A DNA stretch of 64,000 bases from an uncultured Clostridium sp. Its GTDB lineage: Bacteria > Bacillota > Clostridia > Clostridiales > Clostridiaceae. A model generated the notes under the pieces. The model did no database searches and was not told the DNA's origin. It saw only the letters and a program-made list of their open reading frames with translations. Shown here piece by piece: positions 9,704 to 18,955 of this stretch. The position numbers and the translations under genes were made by a program. Positions within the stretch are counted from its first letter, which is position 1. Each line of letters begins with the position of its first letter. Location of the stretch: the NCBI RefSeq assembly GCF_934754925.1, contig NZ_CAKVJA010000001.1:231984-295983 (forward strand), read 5' to 3'.

Positions 9704-9925
9704 TTTATCATAAGTATAATTTGATTTTGATATAGTTACTATTTTATATTACCTCCATAAATGCTTACAATACATCTTATAATTTCTATTGGATTTCGTT
9801 CCCATAATAACATATTAATAGAAAACAATATTATAAATATATACATTTTTTCATTATAAATGTTTAAAAAATTTCCTTTTTTTCGTATAATATATAATGA
9901 AGATTTATTTCAAGGAGGCGATAAA

Positions 9926-10651
9926 ATGAAAAAACCACTGATTGCTATAGCTGGTGGAATAGTTAAGGATTCTAGAATAGAATTTGCAGGTGAAGATTTT
10001 ACTAGAATAAATAATAACTATTCAAAAGCAATTGCAGATGCTGGAGGAATTCCTGTTATTTTGCCTTTAATAAATGATATTGATATTTTAAGTGATCAAT
10101 TATCTATATGTAATGGATTATTACTTCCAGGAGGTATTGATGTTAATCCACTATCATATAAAGAGCTTCCTAGACCCCTTTTAGGAAATTGTAACGATTT
10201 AGTTGATTGGTATCATATTAATTTAGCCCAAAAAGCCCTTGAATTAAATATGCCCATATTAGGAATATGTAGAGGATGTCAGATTCTTAATGTTGCTTGT
10301 GGTGGAACATTACATCAAGATATATCATATGCTACAGATTCACCAATTCTTCATAAACAAGAAAGTCATCTTTCTGAAAAGTGCCATCCTGTTTATATTG
10401 AAGAAAATAGCATTGTACACGAAATATTTGGTAATAATTACATTGTTAATAGTGCTCATCACCAAGCAGTTAAAGAAGTTGCCCCTAATTTTAAGAATAC
10501 GTCTATATCTCCTGATGGAATTATTGAATCTATTGAAATGATAAATAAACCATTTGTAGTAGGAATACAATGGCATCCTGAAATGATGGCGCCATATGAT
10601 AATACAACCTTAAATTTATTTAAAAAGTTTATTTATAGTTGTAAATATTAA
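9926..10651 (+). CDS. gamma-glutamyl-GABA hydrolase-type class I glutamine amidotransferase
   Basis: A 241-residue peptidase C26 protein. The nucleophile Cys115 in LGICRGCQ and the His217/Glu219 pair in GIQWHPEMM form the class I catalytic triad. Relatives (PuuD) hydrolyse gamma-glutamyl-GABA or other gamma-glutamyl amides. I start at 9926 because AAGGAGGCGATAAA lies directly before this ATG; an upstream in-frame ATG at 9860 has no ribosome site and would add an unlike extension. It is the first plus-strand gene of the window, divergent from the M14 peptidase, and the puu pathway partners are absent. Confidence 0.88.
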   Translation: MKKPLIAIAGGIVKDSRIEFAGEDFTRINNNYSKAIADAGGIPVILPLINDIDILSDQLSICNGLLLPGGIDVNPLSYKELPRPLLGNCNDLVDWYHINLAQKALELNMPILGICRGCQILNVACGGTLHQDISYATDSPILHKQESHLSEKCHPVYIEENSIVHEIFGNNYIVNSAHHQAVKEVAPNFKNTSISPDGIIESIEMINKPFVVGIQWHPEMMAPYDNTTLNLFKKFIYSCKY

Positions 10652-10711
10652 AGGTTTAGACCTAAAACAATTAAATTTTATTGTGGTTTTTAGGTGTATT
10701 TTTATATTTAT

Positions 10712-10749
10712 AATCAAAAAGAGAGTCAAATTTGACTCTCTTTTTGATT
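10712..10749. terminator. bidirectional terminator between convergent genes
   Basis: A perfect 19-bp palindrome (AATCAAAAAGAGAGTCAAA and its complement) with no loop bases, overlapping the oppA stop codon. It can serve both the plus-strand hydrolase and the minus-strand oppA. A second, weaker hairpin with a T-rich tail at about 10658-10696 follows the plus-strand gene. Confidence 0.75.
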
Positions 10750-12430
10750 ATTTTGCTACTTTATAAGCATTTTTAAAATGAACTTTACCTAAAGCTGTTA
10801 CTAAAATACCTTCAACATCGTCATTCCATCCCATTACTGTTGTATAGAAATATATTGGAATAACAGGCATTTCATCCATTAATATATATTCTGCTTCTCT
10901 TAATAATGATTCCCTCTTTTCAATATCAGTTTCAATTTTTGCTTCAGCTATTAAGGAATCATATTCCGCATTGCTAAATCCTGCATCATTATTACCACCA
11001 TTAGTTACCCACATATCTAAGAATGTCATAGGATCACTATAGTCACCAATCCAACCATGTCTTGCAATTTGATAATCCCCATTTTGTCTTGTATCTAAAA
11101 ATACTGCCCATTCTTGATTTGTTAATTCAACATTTATACCAACTTCAGCTAAATTTTGCTGTACAATCTGACAAACGTCTTTATGAGAACCTTCTGAGTT
11201 ATACATTAACTCAATAGTTGGAAGTCCTTTGCCATTTTCGTAGCCTGCTTCTTTTAATAATTCCTTTGCTTTTTCAATATTCCCTTCCATATCTTTCGGA
11301 TCATAATATTCTTTATCAGAGAATTCACCTCCATCTGTTGATGGAATTCCTAGTGGAACAAAGCTATAAGCAGCAACTTGATCAGCTTTACCAACATTAT
11401 CTATTATTTCTTGCCTATCAATAGCTAAACACATAGCCTGTCTTACTAATTTATTACTTAATGCTTTCTTTACATCATCACCTAGATTATTTTGTTTACC
11501 AACATTAATTGCAAAGAAATAGGTACCAAGCTTTGGTATTATATGAACTAAACCTTCTTCTTTACCAGGTTCAATTTCATTCGAAGGAACAGAATTTACA
11601 ACATCAAAATTACCAGCTTTTAATTCAGAGTAAGCAGTTGTTTCATCTGTTACTAACTTAAATGTTAATTTTTCTAATTTTACATTATCTGCATCCCAAT
11701 AATTTTCATTCTTTTCAAATATTAATTGATCTTTCATATCCCATTTTACTAATTTAAATGCCCCATTCCCAATATATGTTTCAGGACTAGTTGCCCAAGT
11801 ATTTGGGTTAGCAGAAACAATATCTTCTCTTACTGGTGAGTAAGTTTGATGTGCTAATAATTGAGTAAAGTATGCAGTCGGTGCTTCTAATGTAATTTCT
11901 AAAGTATAATCATCTAATACCTTAAGACCAACTTCATCTGCTGAAACTTCCCCATTGTAATATTTTTCAGCATTTTTAATATAAAAGAATTGATAGCAAT
12001 ACTCAGCAGCAGTATTTTTATCCATTCCTCTCATCCAAGCATAGTAGAAATCATTAGCTGTAACTGGTTGTCCATCTGACCATTTACCATTTTCTCTTAG
12101 CTTAAATGTATAAACCAAGCCGTCATCAGAGACTTCATAACTTTCAGCTGCTCCAGGTTCTGCTTCATTTTTATTATTAAGTACCATTAAACATTCAAAG
12201 GCATTAACAATAATATTTGAACCATCTATAGCTGTGTTAAGCACAGGATCAATTGTTTGTGGATCAGCTCCTAAGTTATAAATAATTTCCTGTTTTACTT
12301 CTGTAGAAGTATTGCTAGAATTACTTTGTTTATTAGATGCATCACTACTTCCACATCCAATAAATAAAGATGTACTAAGAGTTACAGTCATTAACACTGC
12401 ACATAATTTTTTCAGTTTTGAATTTTTCAT
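10748..12430 (-). CDS. oligopeptide ABC transporter substrate-binding lipoprotein (OppA-like)
   Basis: A 560-residue extracellular solute-binding protein family 5 member. The N-terminus has a lysine-rich start, a hydrophobic core and a lipobox ending at Cys26 (SLFIGCGSS), followed by a Ser/Asn linker, so it is membrane-tethered. Features of the family include SYEVSDDGLVYTFKLRENGKWSDGQPV split across the N-terminal third, YYWD-type and QNLAEVGINVEL motifs. AAAGGGGGC precedes the ATG. No permease or ATPase genes are adjacent, so it must work with an Opp/Dpp system elsewhere. Peptide versus other ligand is not decided. Confidence 0.9.
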   Translation of the reverse strand: MKNSKLKKLCAVLMTVTLSTSLFIGCGSSDASNKQSNSSNTSTEVKQEIIYNLGADPQTIDPVLNTAIDGSNIIVNAFECLMVLNNKNEAEPGAAESYEVSDDGLVYTFKLRENGKWSDGQPVTANDFYYAWMRGMDKNTAAEYCYQFFYIKNAEKYYNGEVSADEVGLKVLDDYTLEITLEAPTAYFTQLLAHQTYSPVREDIVSANPNTWATSPETYIGNGAFKLVKWDMKDQLIFEKNENYWDADNVKLEKLTFKLVTDETTAYSELKAGNFDVVNSVPSNEIEPGKEEGLVHIIPKLGTYFFAINVGKQNNLGDDVKKALSNKLVRQAMCLAIDRQEIIDNVGKADQVAAYSFVPLGIPSTDGGEFSDKEYYDPKDMEGNIEKAKELLKEAGYENGKGLPTIELMYNSEGSHKDVCQIVQQNLAEVGINVELTNQEWAVFLDTRQNGDYQIARHGWIGDYSDPMTFLDMWVTNGGNNDAGFSNAEYDSLIAEAKIETDIEKRESLLREAEYILMDEMPVIPIYFYTTVMGWNDDVEGILVTALGKVHFKNAYKVAK

Positions 12431-12790
12431 TAAAAGTGCCCCCTTTAAAATAAAAATATTTATTACAATTTGGTTTAATGATTTTTAAAAATTTTATAAG
12501 CTATTTTTATGTTAAATTTCAAATTACAGTTAACATAAATAATATATTTCTTTTCTCCCCAATCGTACTTAATAATTTATTAAATACTTTAATATAATCA
12601 TTAATCCTATTGTATCTCAATTAACTTTAATAACCATATAAGGATATTATTTCTTATATTATAATGTTAAATGTATAAAAAATAAAGGGGGTTATTAAAA
12701 ATTTGATAAATTCATTTTGAGTTAAACAAAGGTTTAAATGTTTACATAATATTTTTATATATTTTATTCTATTCATATTTATTTAAGAAT
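12431..12790. other. intergenic region with no recognised gene
   Basis: About 360 bp of A/T-rich sequence upstream of the oppA-like gene. It holds the oppA ribosome site and presumably its promoter; a weak TTGAAA...TATAAA pair is visible on the minus strand near 12493-12525. No conserved riboswitch, hairpin or ORF with a ribosome site was found. Confidence 0.5.
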
Positions 12791-13030
12791 TTATGATTTC
12801 TTTTTTACTGCATCTATCTTATTTAAAGCAGTTACTACTAACGCAGAAATTATTACTAACCATATCATAAAATTAGTTGCACCTAAGAAAGTATTTCTTT
12901 GCTCCATATAATTAATAAATGTTGTTACTTCTTCATTAGTAAAAAATAATTCTGTTTTAAATGTAATATAATATGCAAGTAAAATAAAAATACTATATAA
13001 TAATGGTTTAATAATTAATATTCTTTTCAT
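12791..13030 (-). CDS. small two-helix membrane protein, hypothetical
   Basis: A 79-residue protein starting at MKRILIIKPLL. The ATG at 13030 is preceded by GGAGGAAAT, whereas the longer frame from 13084 has no ribosome site. Two hydrophobic helices are present (about residues 5-24 and 48-68), separated by a polar loop with TNEEVTTFINYMEQRN, and the tail is KKKS. I do not recognise the family. It stands between oppA and the 2H phosphoesterase gene, probably transcribed alone. Confidence 0.6.
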   Translation of the reverse strand: MKRILIIKPLLYSIFILLAYYITFKTELFFTNEEVTTFINYMEQRNTFLGATNFMIWLVIISALVVTALNKIDAVKKKS

Positions 13031-13129
13031 ATTTCCTCCATATGTAATTATTATATAATAATTTATGTACACACTTTTAATCATATGTTTATATAATTAA
13101 AAAATACAAAACTTTCTTATATATCTAAA

Positions 13130-13660
13130 TCATCTTTCAAACAAAAATTCTTTATGTAAAACCCAAGTATTATCTTCCCATTTATAAATGCAAATATTAT
13201 CAAATTTACAATTATACTTACAAGGAATTTTTGTTACATAATCCCATAGTCTTTCATATATATTTTGAATTTTTTTTGAACTTATTGTTACATGAAAAAT
13301 CTTATTTTTACCATCACTTTCTTTAAATTTAATATAAGCTATTTTATTCATGCTATCTATAAGCTTATCATGCACTTTCTTTGCACTCTGAGACATATTA
13401 ACATTCATATAAATTACTCTATTATCAAAATGATTATACCCTTCTATTTTAAATGGTGTAATTTTTTCGTTACTACATACCTTTTTTATACAATCTTCTA
13501 AGTCACTTATATCACCATCATATTCAAATGGAGCCTTTATAGTAAAATGTGCAGGTAGCTTAGATGACTTAGCTTTGAATTTCATAAATATATCTTTTCT
13601 TAATCTGTTATTAAACTCCCCTGCTTCACCTTTTACAACACTTACAACAACATATCTCAT
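13130..13660 (-). CDS. 2H phosphoesterase (2'-5' RNA ligase/LigT family)
   Basis: A 176-residue protein with the two HxT motifs that define the 2H fold: His38-Phe-Thr40 (HFTIKAPF) and His123-Val-Thr125 (HVTISS). Members hydrolyse cyclic phosphodiesters such as 2',3'-cyclic nucleotides or act on RNA ends. The length matches YjcG/LigT-type proteins. Both motifs are intact, so it is probably active; its true substrate is unknown. Single gene with its own start. Confidence 0.85.
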   Translation of the reverse strand: MRYVVVSVVKGEAGEFNNRLRKDIFMKFKAKSSKLPAHFTIKAPFEYDGDISDLEDCIKKVCSNEKITPFKIEGYNHFDNRVIYMNVNMSQSAKKVHDKLIDSMNKIAYIKFKESDGKNKIFHVTISSKKIQNIYERLWDYVTKIPCKYNCKFDNICIYKWEDNTWVLHKEFLFER

Positions 13661-13788
13661 AACTTACACCAACCTTTCATTTATTATTATATCCTAACTA
13701 ATATAACATATTTTATTATATTAAAATTTAATAAATATTTTTTAAAATTTATTCATATAAATCAATAAAAGCTTTTGGAGGAGTTCTT

Positions 13789-14403
13789 ATGCCAAATATA
13801 TCTACTCATATTAATTTTATAAGAGTTTTAACAACTAAATATTTTAATGAATTTGATATTAATTTTTTAACATTAGGTAGTATTGCTCCTAGCTACTATA
13901 TTATTTTTAATGATATTCCTAAAGGTTGCATTTCTCATTTCAAGGATAATCCAAATAATAAATGTAATCTAACTAAGTTTAAATTAAATTTATCTAATAA
14001 AGAGTTAAATTACTCACAAAAATCATTTGCTATAGGTTATTATATTCATCTTTGGCTTGATAACTATTTTGATGAAAATATCAAGAAACTTTTTCTTAGT
14101 AAATATAATGTTCAAACTTTTGAATCTACTATGATAATAAATGAAAATATGAAAAATTTGGATATAAAATCGTTAATGGGCTTTATATCTAAAATAACTA
14201 TAATAGATTCATCATTTATTGATTTTCTACCTATAAATATAAATAAATCAATACGTATTTTTAAAGATTTTAAATATAAATGCTTAAATAAAAATTTTAA
14301 TACAACATGCCCAATAATTCTAAATGAAGATGATTATATTGATTTTATTAATAATTGTTCAGATATATTTTTAAATGAATATAACTTTAGACAACTAATA
14401 TAA
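13789..14403 (+). CDS. zinc-dependent phospholipase C-like protein
   Basis: A 204-residue protein with the pattern of the zinc-dependent PLC/S1-P1-like family: an N-terminal TH (His7), GSIAPS at 30-35, SHF (His50) and FAIGYYIHLWLDNYF with His87 and Asp91. In most members the second motif is GSIAPD, so the Asp-to-Ser change at residue 35 could weaken a metal site. No signal peptide is visible, so it looks intracellular. GGAGGAG precedes the ATG. Substrate is unknown. Confidence 0.65.
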   Translation: MPNISTHINFIRVLTTKYFNEFDINFLTLGSIAPSYYIIFNDIPKGCISHFKDNPNNKCNLTKFKLNLSNKELNYSQKSFAIGYYIHLWLDNYFDENIKKLFLSKYNVQTFESTMIINENMKNLDIKSLMGFISKITIIDSSFIDFLPININKSIRIFKDFKYKCLNKNFNTTCPIILNEDDYIDFINNCSDIFLNEYNFRQLI

Positions 14404-14418
14404 TAACTGTTATAAAAC

Positions 14419-14462
14419 AAATAATAAGATTGCCACAATTAAATTGGACAACCTTATTATTT
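14419..14462. terminator. bidirectional terminator between convergent genes
   Basis: Arms AAATAATAAG and CTTATTATTT, extended inward by ATTG/CAAC, lie between the plus-strand PLC-like gene and the end of hydF. Confidence 0.6.
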
Positions 14463-14469
14463 ATTTTAA

Positions 14470-15672
14470 TTAAATTAAGTTTTTAGTTTTAAATATTTCT
14501 AAACTTCTATCTAATATTCCAGTTAAAAAGGCTAATACTATTCCATAATTAGTAATCGGAATCTCTTCCTTTCTACAAAAATTAATTCTATTTAATATTG
14601 TTTTTCTATTTATCATGCATCCACCACAATGAATAATTAAATCATAATCTTTAATATTTTCAGGAAAATCATGACCAACTATAAAATCATAGTTAAGCTC
14701 TGCCCCTACATATTTATTTAAAAGTTTAGGTATCTTTACTCTTCCGATATCTTCATGAGAAACATTATGGGTACAACTTTCTGATATTAATATTTTAGAA
14801 TCTTTATTTAACGAATCAATCTTTCTTACTCCATCAACAAAAGATTTTAAATCTCCCTTATGATTAGCAAAAAGAATTGAAAATCCTGTTAACTTTATAT
14901 TTTCAGGCACTATCTTACTTACTTTTTTAAAAGCTTGTGAATCTGTAACTACTAAATCTACATCTTTTATATCTTGTAAGGCTGAAGTAAGTTCTGTATC
15001 TCTAACTATATATATCTTAATTCCATTATCTAAACAATCTCGTATACATTGTACTTGTGGAAGTATTATTCTACCTTTTGGAGCTTCTGAATCTATCGGT
15101 ACTACTAATATAACTTTTCCACCATAAGGAACTAAATTTCCTATTATAGGAATTTCATTTTCAGAATTTTGTAACTTACTAATAAGTTCATTTTTTAACT
15201 TATCTATACCTTCTTTTGTGTAAGTAGAAACAAAAATTGCTTCTGTATATTTTTCTTTTATTTGGTCTAACTTATCTTTTTCTATATCTTCTATTTTGTT
15301 TATAACTAATAAATAAGGTATATTATATTTTTTAAATTCTAATTTTATTTCTTCATAATCATTAGAATCTATGTTATTTACATCCATTACATATAAGGCA
15401 AAATCTGTCCTCTTCATCATATCCATTGTTCTTTTTATTCTAAGTTTACCTACTTCACTTTTATCATCAAGCCCTGCTGTATCTATAAATAAAACTGGGC
15501 CTAGTGGTATAAGCTCCATGGCCTTTAAAACTGGATCTGTTGTAGTTCCTGCAACTTCTGATACAATTGCAATTTCTTGACCACAAATACTATTAACTAA
15601 TGATGATTTTCCTGCATTTGTTTTTCCGAATATTGCTATATGCTTTCTATTAGCATTTGGTGTACTATTCAT
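14470..15672 (-). CDS. hydF: [FeFe]-hydrogenase H-cluster maturation GTPase HydF
   Basis: A 400-residue scaffold on which the 2Fe subcluster is assembled before transfer to the hydrogenase. Residues 16-23 form the P-loop (GKTNAGKS), DTAG is at 64-67 and NKIE supplies the guanine-specificity motif. The C-terminal 4Fe-4S site follows the HydF rule: Cys300-x-His302 and then His348-Cys349-x-x-Cys352. The gene is last in the operon TM1266-hydE-hydG-hydF, 9 nt after hydG. All residues needed for function are present. The hydrogenase structural gene itself is not in this window. Confidence 0.97.
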   Translation of the reverse strand: MNSTPNANRKHIAIFGKTNAGKSSLVNSICGQEIAIVSEVAGTTTDPVLKAMELIPLGPVLFIDTAGLDDKSEVGKLRIKRTMDMMKRTDFALYVMDVNNIDSNDYEEIKLEFKKYNIPYLLVINKIEDIEKDKLDQIKEKYTEAIFVSTYTKEGIDKLKNELISKLQNSENEIPIIGNLVPYGGKVILVVPIDSEAPKGRIILPQVQCIRDCLDNGIKIYIVRDTELTSALQDIKDVDLVVTDSQAFKKVSKIVPENIKLTGFSILFANHKGDLKSFVDGVRKIDSLNKDSKILISESCTHNVSHEDIGRVKIPKLLNKYVGAELNYDFIVGHDFPENIKDYDLIIHCGGCMINRKTILNRINFCRKEEIPITNYGIVLAFLTGILDRSLEIFKTKNLI

Positions 15673-15681
15673 TTAGACCTC

Positions 15682-17058
15682 CTAAATATAAATATCTCTT
15701 TCCCCTGATTTTAATTTAATTATTCCATCATTAATGAATTTTCTTATAGCTTCATTATTTATTTTTTCAGCTTCTTTCATTACTAATTTCTCTGCCTTTT
15801 TACATGTACTTTCATCACCATAATCCAACGCATATTCCATTAAAGTCATCAATGCATTTGGCTCACACATTTTTTGAATTTCTCCAGTTTTTGCAAGGCC
15901 CATAAAGGTCTCTCCTGTTCTTCCTTTTCTGTAACATGCTGTACAATAGCTAGGTATATATCCCTCATCCAATAACCAGTTTAAAACTTCTATTGGCGTT
16001 CTTTCATCTGATGTTTTAAACTGTTCTACGGTCTTTCCTTCTTCTCTTTGTTTATATCCGCCTACACCTGTTGAAGAACCAGAGCTTACTTGAGTTACTC
16101 CAAATTTCAGTGCTTCTCTTCTCATTTCTTCATCTTCTCTTGTAGACATAATTATTCCTGTAAAAGGAACTGCAATTCTAATTATAGCAACTACCTTTTT
16201 AAACATTTCATCACTTAAAAGATTAGGGAAATTTCCTAAAGTAACTCCTTCAGCTTCTCTAAGTCTTGGAACTGATATAGTGTGAAAACCTACTCCAAAT
16301 TCTTTTTCAAGATGCTCATTGTGCATCATTAATGATAAAACTTCAAATTTGGGGTCTGATAGGCCAAATAATACTCCTCCACCAACATCTTCAATTCCAG
16401 CTTCCATTGCTCTATCAAAAGCATTTAAATGATATTCATAGCTAGATTTTAATGAATTAGGATGCATTACATCATAAGTTGGTTTATGATATGTTTCTTG
16501 AAATAAAATATAGGTCCCTATATTTGCCTCTTTAAGTTTTTTATAATTTTCAACTGTAGTTGCTGCAATATTTACATTAACCCTTCTTATATTTCCATTT
16601 TCGTTTTGAGTTTTATAAATCGTGTCTAAACTTTCTAAAACATATTCTATTGGAGCATTTACTGGATCTTCACCAAGTTCTAATGCTAGCCTCTTATGTC
16701 CCATCTTTTCTAATATCTTAACTTCTTCTTTTATTTCACCTTGAGTTAACTTTCTTCTATTGAAGCTATTACATTTTTTATAACCACAATAAACACAATT
16801 GTTAACACAATAATCACTTATATATAATGGTGCAAATAAAACTACTCTTTTTCCATAAATAGATTTTTTTATTTCTCCAGCAACTTTAAACATTTCTTCT
16901 TCTAATTCTTTATCTTCTAATTGAAGTAATGCTGCAATATCTTTATGAGAAATTCCCTTCTTTTCTCTTGCCTTTTCTAAAATGCTTAATATATCCTCTC
17001 TAGTTGCCTTCTTTCCTTCCTCTAATAATTTATATACCTCTTCATGATTGATATCCAT
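15682..17058 (-). CDS. hydG: [FeFe]-hydrogenase maturation radical SAM enzyme HydG
   Basis: A 458-residue enzyme that cleaves tyrosine to p-cresol and delivers the CO and CN- ligands of the H-cluster. The radical-SAM cysteines are C84, C88 and C91 (CVNNCVYC), and the C-terminal auxiliary cluster motif CX2C...C is at C372, C375 and C398. Similar to ThiH but with this extra cluster domain, so HydG is preferred. It follows hydE by 20 nt and precedes hydF by 9 nt. Length is normal. Confidence 0.97.
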   Translation of the reverse strand: MDINHEEVYKLLEEGKKATREDILSILEKAREKKGISHKDIAALLQLEDKELEEEMFKVAGEIKKSIYGKRVVLFAPLYISDYCVNNCVYCGYKKCNSFNRRKLTQGEIKEEVKILEKMGHKRLALELGEDPVNAPIEYVLESLDTIYKTQNENGNIRRVNVNIAATTVENYKKLKEANIGTYILFQETYHKPTYDVMHPNSLKSSYEYHLNAFDRAMEAGIEDVGGGVLFGLSDPKFEVLSLMMHNEHLEKEFGVGFHTISVPRLREAEGVTLGNFPNLLSDEMFKKVVAIIRIAVPFTGIIMSTREDEEMRREALKFGVTQVSSGSSTGVGGYKQREEGKTVEQFKTSDERTPIEVLNWLLDEGYIPSYCTACYRKGRTGETFMGLAKTGEIQKMCEPNALMTLMEYALDYGDESTCKKAEKLVMKEAEKINNEAIRKFINDGIIKLKSGERDIYI

Positions 17059-17078
17059 AAATCTTCTACACTTCCTTA

Positions 17079-18209
17079 TTAATTTATTAAAACAATATTA
17101 TCTAATTTAACTCCATTATTTTTGTTATCAACTAATTTACTATTTATATTTTCTTTTTCAGTATTACTTAATGCTAAGCTATCTCCACGTGTAATCTCTA
17201 AGTTAAATCCTGCAGCATTAATTCTTCTTTCAATACAAACCCTACATTCTGCAGCTTCATCACCAGTACATATTTTCCCATCATATAATGAATACTTTTC
17301 TCTAACATTAGTTGGTGAAAGATTTGGCATTACAACATTGGCACCAGCTTTAAGACCTTTTTCACGACCAAGTGGATCAACACTTCCAAGAGCTGTAGTT
17401 GCTGGTAATAAAATTTTAGGCAACATTAATCTAACTAAAGCTAGCATAGTTATAGTTTTCTCTAGAGTTCCACCTTTTTCATTAGCAAGTGGCGTATCCT
17501 TATGTGGAATAAATGGACCAATTCCACACATATGTGGATTTAATTCTTTTAAGAATATTAAATCATCTATTAAGTTTTTATTACTTTGATTAGGTAAGCC
17601 TACCATAAAACCAGCCCCTACTTGATATCCTATTTCTTTTAAGTTTTTAAGACACTGTATTCTATTTTCAAAACTTCCATTTGGATGTAATGATTCATAC
17701 AAATCCTTACTAGCAGTTTCATGCCTTAATAAATATCTATCAGCACCTGCATTAAACATCATCTTATATGATTTATATGAACGCTCACCTAAAGATAAGG
17801 TTATTGCATTGCCAGGATATTTTTCTTTTATCTTTTTTATAATTTCAACCATTTTTTCATCCGTAAAGTATGAATCTTCACCCCCTTGTAATACGTATGT
17901 CTTATATCCTAGTTTATCTCCTATATCTGCACACTCTAGAATTTCATCTATACTAAGCCTATACCTATCAGCTTTATGGTTAGATTTTCTTATTCCACAA
18001 TATTTACAATCTCTTATACAATAATTTGTAAACTCAATAAGACCTCTTATATAAACATTTTTACTATAATTTTCTACAGCAACTCTATGAGCCTTTTCTA
18101 TTAAATACTCCTTATTTTCTTCAGATAAATTATCTAAAAGAAATAAAAGTTCTTCTCTTGATGCATTAGTTGTACTATATAGCTTGTCTATTATATCTTT
18201 TACTTGCAT
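17079..18209 (-). CDS. hydE: [FeFe]-hydrogenase maturation radical SAM enzyme HydE
   Basis: A 376-residue BioB-like radical SAM protein that works on the organometallic Fe(CO)2(CN)Cys precursor to help build the dithiomethylamine-bridged diiron site. C64, C68 and C71 (CIRDCKYC) bind the SAM cluster. A second cysteine set near the C-terminus (CTGDEAAECRVC) matches the optional second cluster seen in some HydE. The gene follows the TM1266 regulator gene by 8 nt and precedes hydG, so co-translation is likely. Confidence 0.96.
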   Translation of the reverse strand: MQVKDIIDKLYSTTNASREELLFLLDNLSEENKEYLIEKAHRVAVENYSKNVYIRGLIEFTNYCIRDCKYCGIRKSNHKADRYRLSIDEILECADIGDKLGYKTYVLQGGEDSYFTDEKMVEIIKKIKEKYPGNAITLSLGERSYKSYKMMFNAGADRYLLRHETASKDLYESLHPNGSFENRIQCLKNLKEIGYQVGAGFMVGLPNQSNKNLIDDLIFLKELNPHMCGIGPFIPHKDTPLANEKGGTLEKTITMLALVRLMLPKILLPATTALGSVDPLGREKGLKAGANVVMPNLSPTNVREKYSLYDGKICTGDEAAECRVCIERRINAAGFNLEITRGDSLALSNTEKENINSKLVDNKNNGVKLDNIVLIN

Positions 18210-18217
18210 ATTTTTAT

Positions 18218-18466
18218 TTAAATCTCCCTTTTAGCAATAGCTGTTTTTACAACTACACCATCAATATTACCAAGTTTACCTGTTAAACTATTTATTTCTT
18301 CTAATGTACCAATCACAGTAATACTTATAACTGAAATTCCCTCTTCAAAAGGTATTCCCATCCTCCCCTTTATACTTCCTCTAAAATTTGAAACTACACC
18401 ATTAAATTTTTCTTGGCATTCTTTAGGTTCTTCTAATATTGCACTTATAACAGCTATTTTTCTCAT
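18218..18466 (-). CDS. TM1266-family iron-only hydrogenase system putative regulator
   Basis: An 82-residue ACT-like protein found almost always with HydE/F/G. The start at 18466 is chosen because GGAGGATGAGAATT precedes MRKIAVISA; the longer frame starting at 18490 lacks a ribosome site. Hallmarks are the ISITVIGTLEEINSLTGKLG core and VVVKTAI end. Members resemble NikR C-terminal/ACT effector domains but lack a DNA-binding domain, so a ligand-sensing or protein-binding role is inferred. First gene of the hyd maturation operon. Confidence 0.9.
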   Translation of the reverse strand: MRKIAVISAILEEPKECQEKFNGVVSNFRGSIKGRMGIPFEEGISVISITVIGTLEEINSLTGKLGNIDGVVVKTAIAKREI

Positions 18467-18493
18467 AATTCTCATCCTCCAAATTTTCACTAT

Positions 18494-18532
18494 AAAAAAA
18501 GCTAGCTTTCTTAATCAAAAAGAAAGCTAGCT
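18494..18532 (-). terminator. intrinsic terminator in the hyd operon leader
   Basis: Arms GCTAGCTTTCTT (18501-18512) and AAGAAAGCTAGC (18520-18531) give a 12-bp stem. A run of seven T follows on the minus strand. It sits 28 nt before the first gene, downstream of a promoter that reads into it, so it can attenuate the operon. Confidence 0.8.
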
Positions 18533-18677
18533 AAATAATATATATAAACGAAAAGAGGCATTTATATATACTTTAACTTAATTTATTAATCACTCTCTTT
18601 TAGATCAGACTTAACTTTTCTATCAGATTCTATTAACACGCTTTTTAATATTATATTATTTTTGTAAATAAATTCAT
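18533..18677 (-). promoter_or_regulatory. candidate structured leader RNA (attenuator) of the hyd maturation operon
   Basis: Between the promoter start point (about 18677) and the terminator lie roughly 145 nt of untranslated leader. It contains a perfect 10-bp hairpin (18539-18548 with 18561-18570). The hairpin loop carries CUCUUUU in RNA, which is perfectly complementary to AAAAGAG at 18595-18601, allowing a 7-bp pseudoknot. A repeated UCUGAU lies upstream. The layout is that of a transcription-attenuating cis-regulatory RNA, but I cannot assign it to a known riboswitch class. Confidence 0.5.
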
Positions 18678-18683
18678 ATTTAA

Positions 18684-18712
18684 ATCATATACCCATTTGA
18701 AATATTTGTCAA
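18684..18712 (-). promoter_or_regulatory. sigma-70-type promoter of the hyd maturation operon
   Basis: TTGACA (18707-18712) and TATGAT (18684-18689) are separated by exactly 17 bp on the minus strand, close to the vegetative consensus. Transcription would start near 18677 and run through the leader and terminator. Confidence 0.8.
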
Positions 18713-18741
18713 TTAAATACATTCTTGGAAATATAATATAA

Positions 18742-18912
18742 TTGTTATTACAGCCATTAGGGCAAAACAATACCCAGTATGCTACTAATGCTAATTTAGA
18801 AGTTTTAAAGATGGAGAATTCTAATAAATCTAATTTAAAAAGTACTATAAGAATGAGCCTTAATACAGTTTCATTAATATTTGCTGGAATTACTTGTATT
18901 TTAATTAATTAT
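18742..18912 (+). pseudogene. possible remnant of a small membrane protein gene
   Basis: A 57-codon plus-strand frame can begin at TTG 18742 and ends TAA at 18910-18912; it closes with a hydrophobic stretch (VSLIFAGITCILII) preceded by a charged segment. No good ribosome site precedes the TTG or the internal ATG, and no family is recognised, so it may be a relic or chance frame. It is followed at once by a bidirectional terminator, which is the best argument that it was once a gene. Confidence 0.25.
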
Positions 18913-18915
18913 ATA

Positions 18916-18948
18916 ATATAAAAACAGAGTTGAAATCTTCAACTCTGT
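18916..18948. terminator. bidirectional terminator
   Basis: Perfect 15-bp arms AAAAACAGAGTTGAA and TTCAACTCTGTTTTT with a 3-nt loop, just past the stop of the HD-domain gene at 18956. Confidence 0.75.
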
Positions 18949-18955
18949 TTTTATA

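Noticed and set aside
17122..17589. 155-codon plus-strand ORF opposite hydE
   Set aside because: It is the antisense shadow of a well-supported gene, with no ribosome site or recognisable protein.
18600..18720. Rex-type operator upstream of the hyd operon
   Set aside because: No TTGTTAANNNNTTAACAA-like dyad is present in the promoter region.
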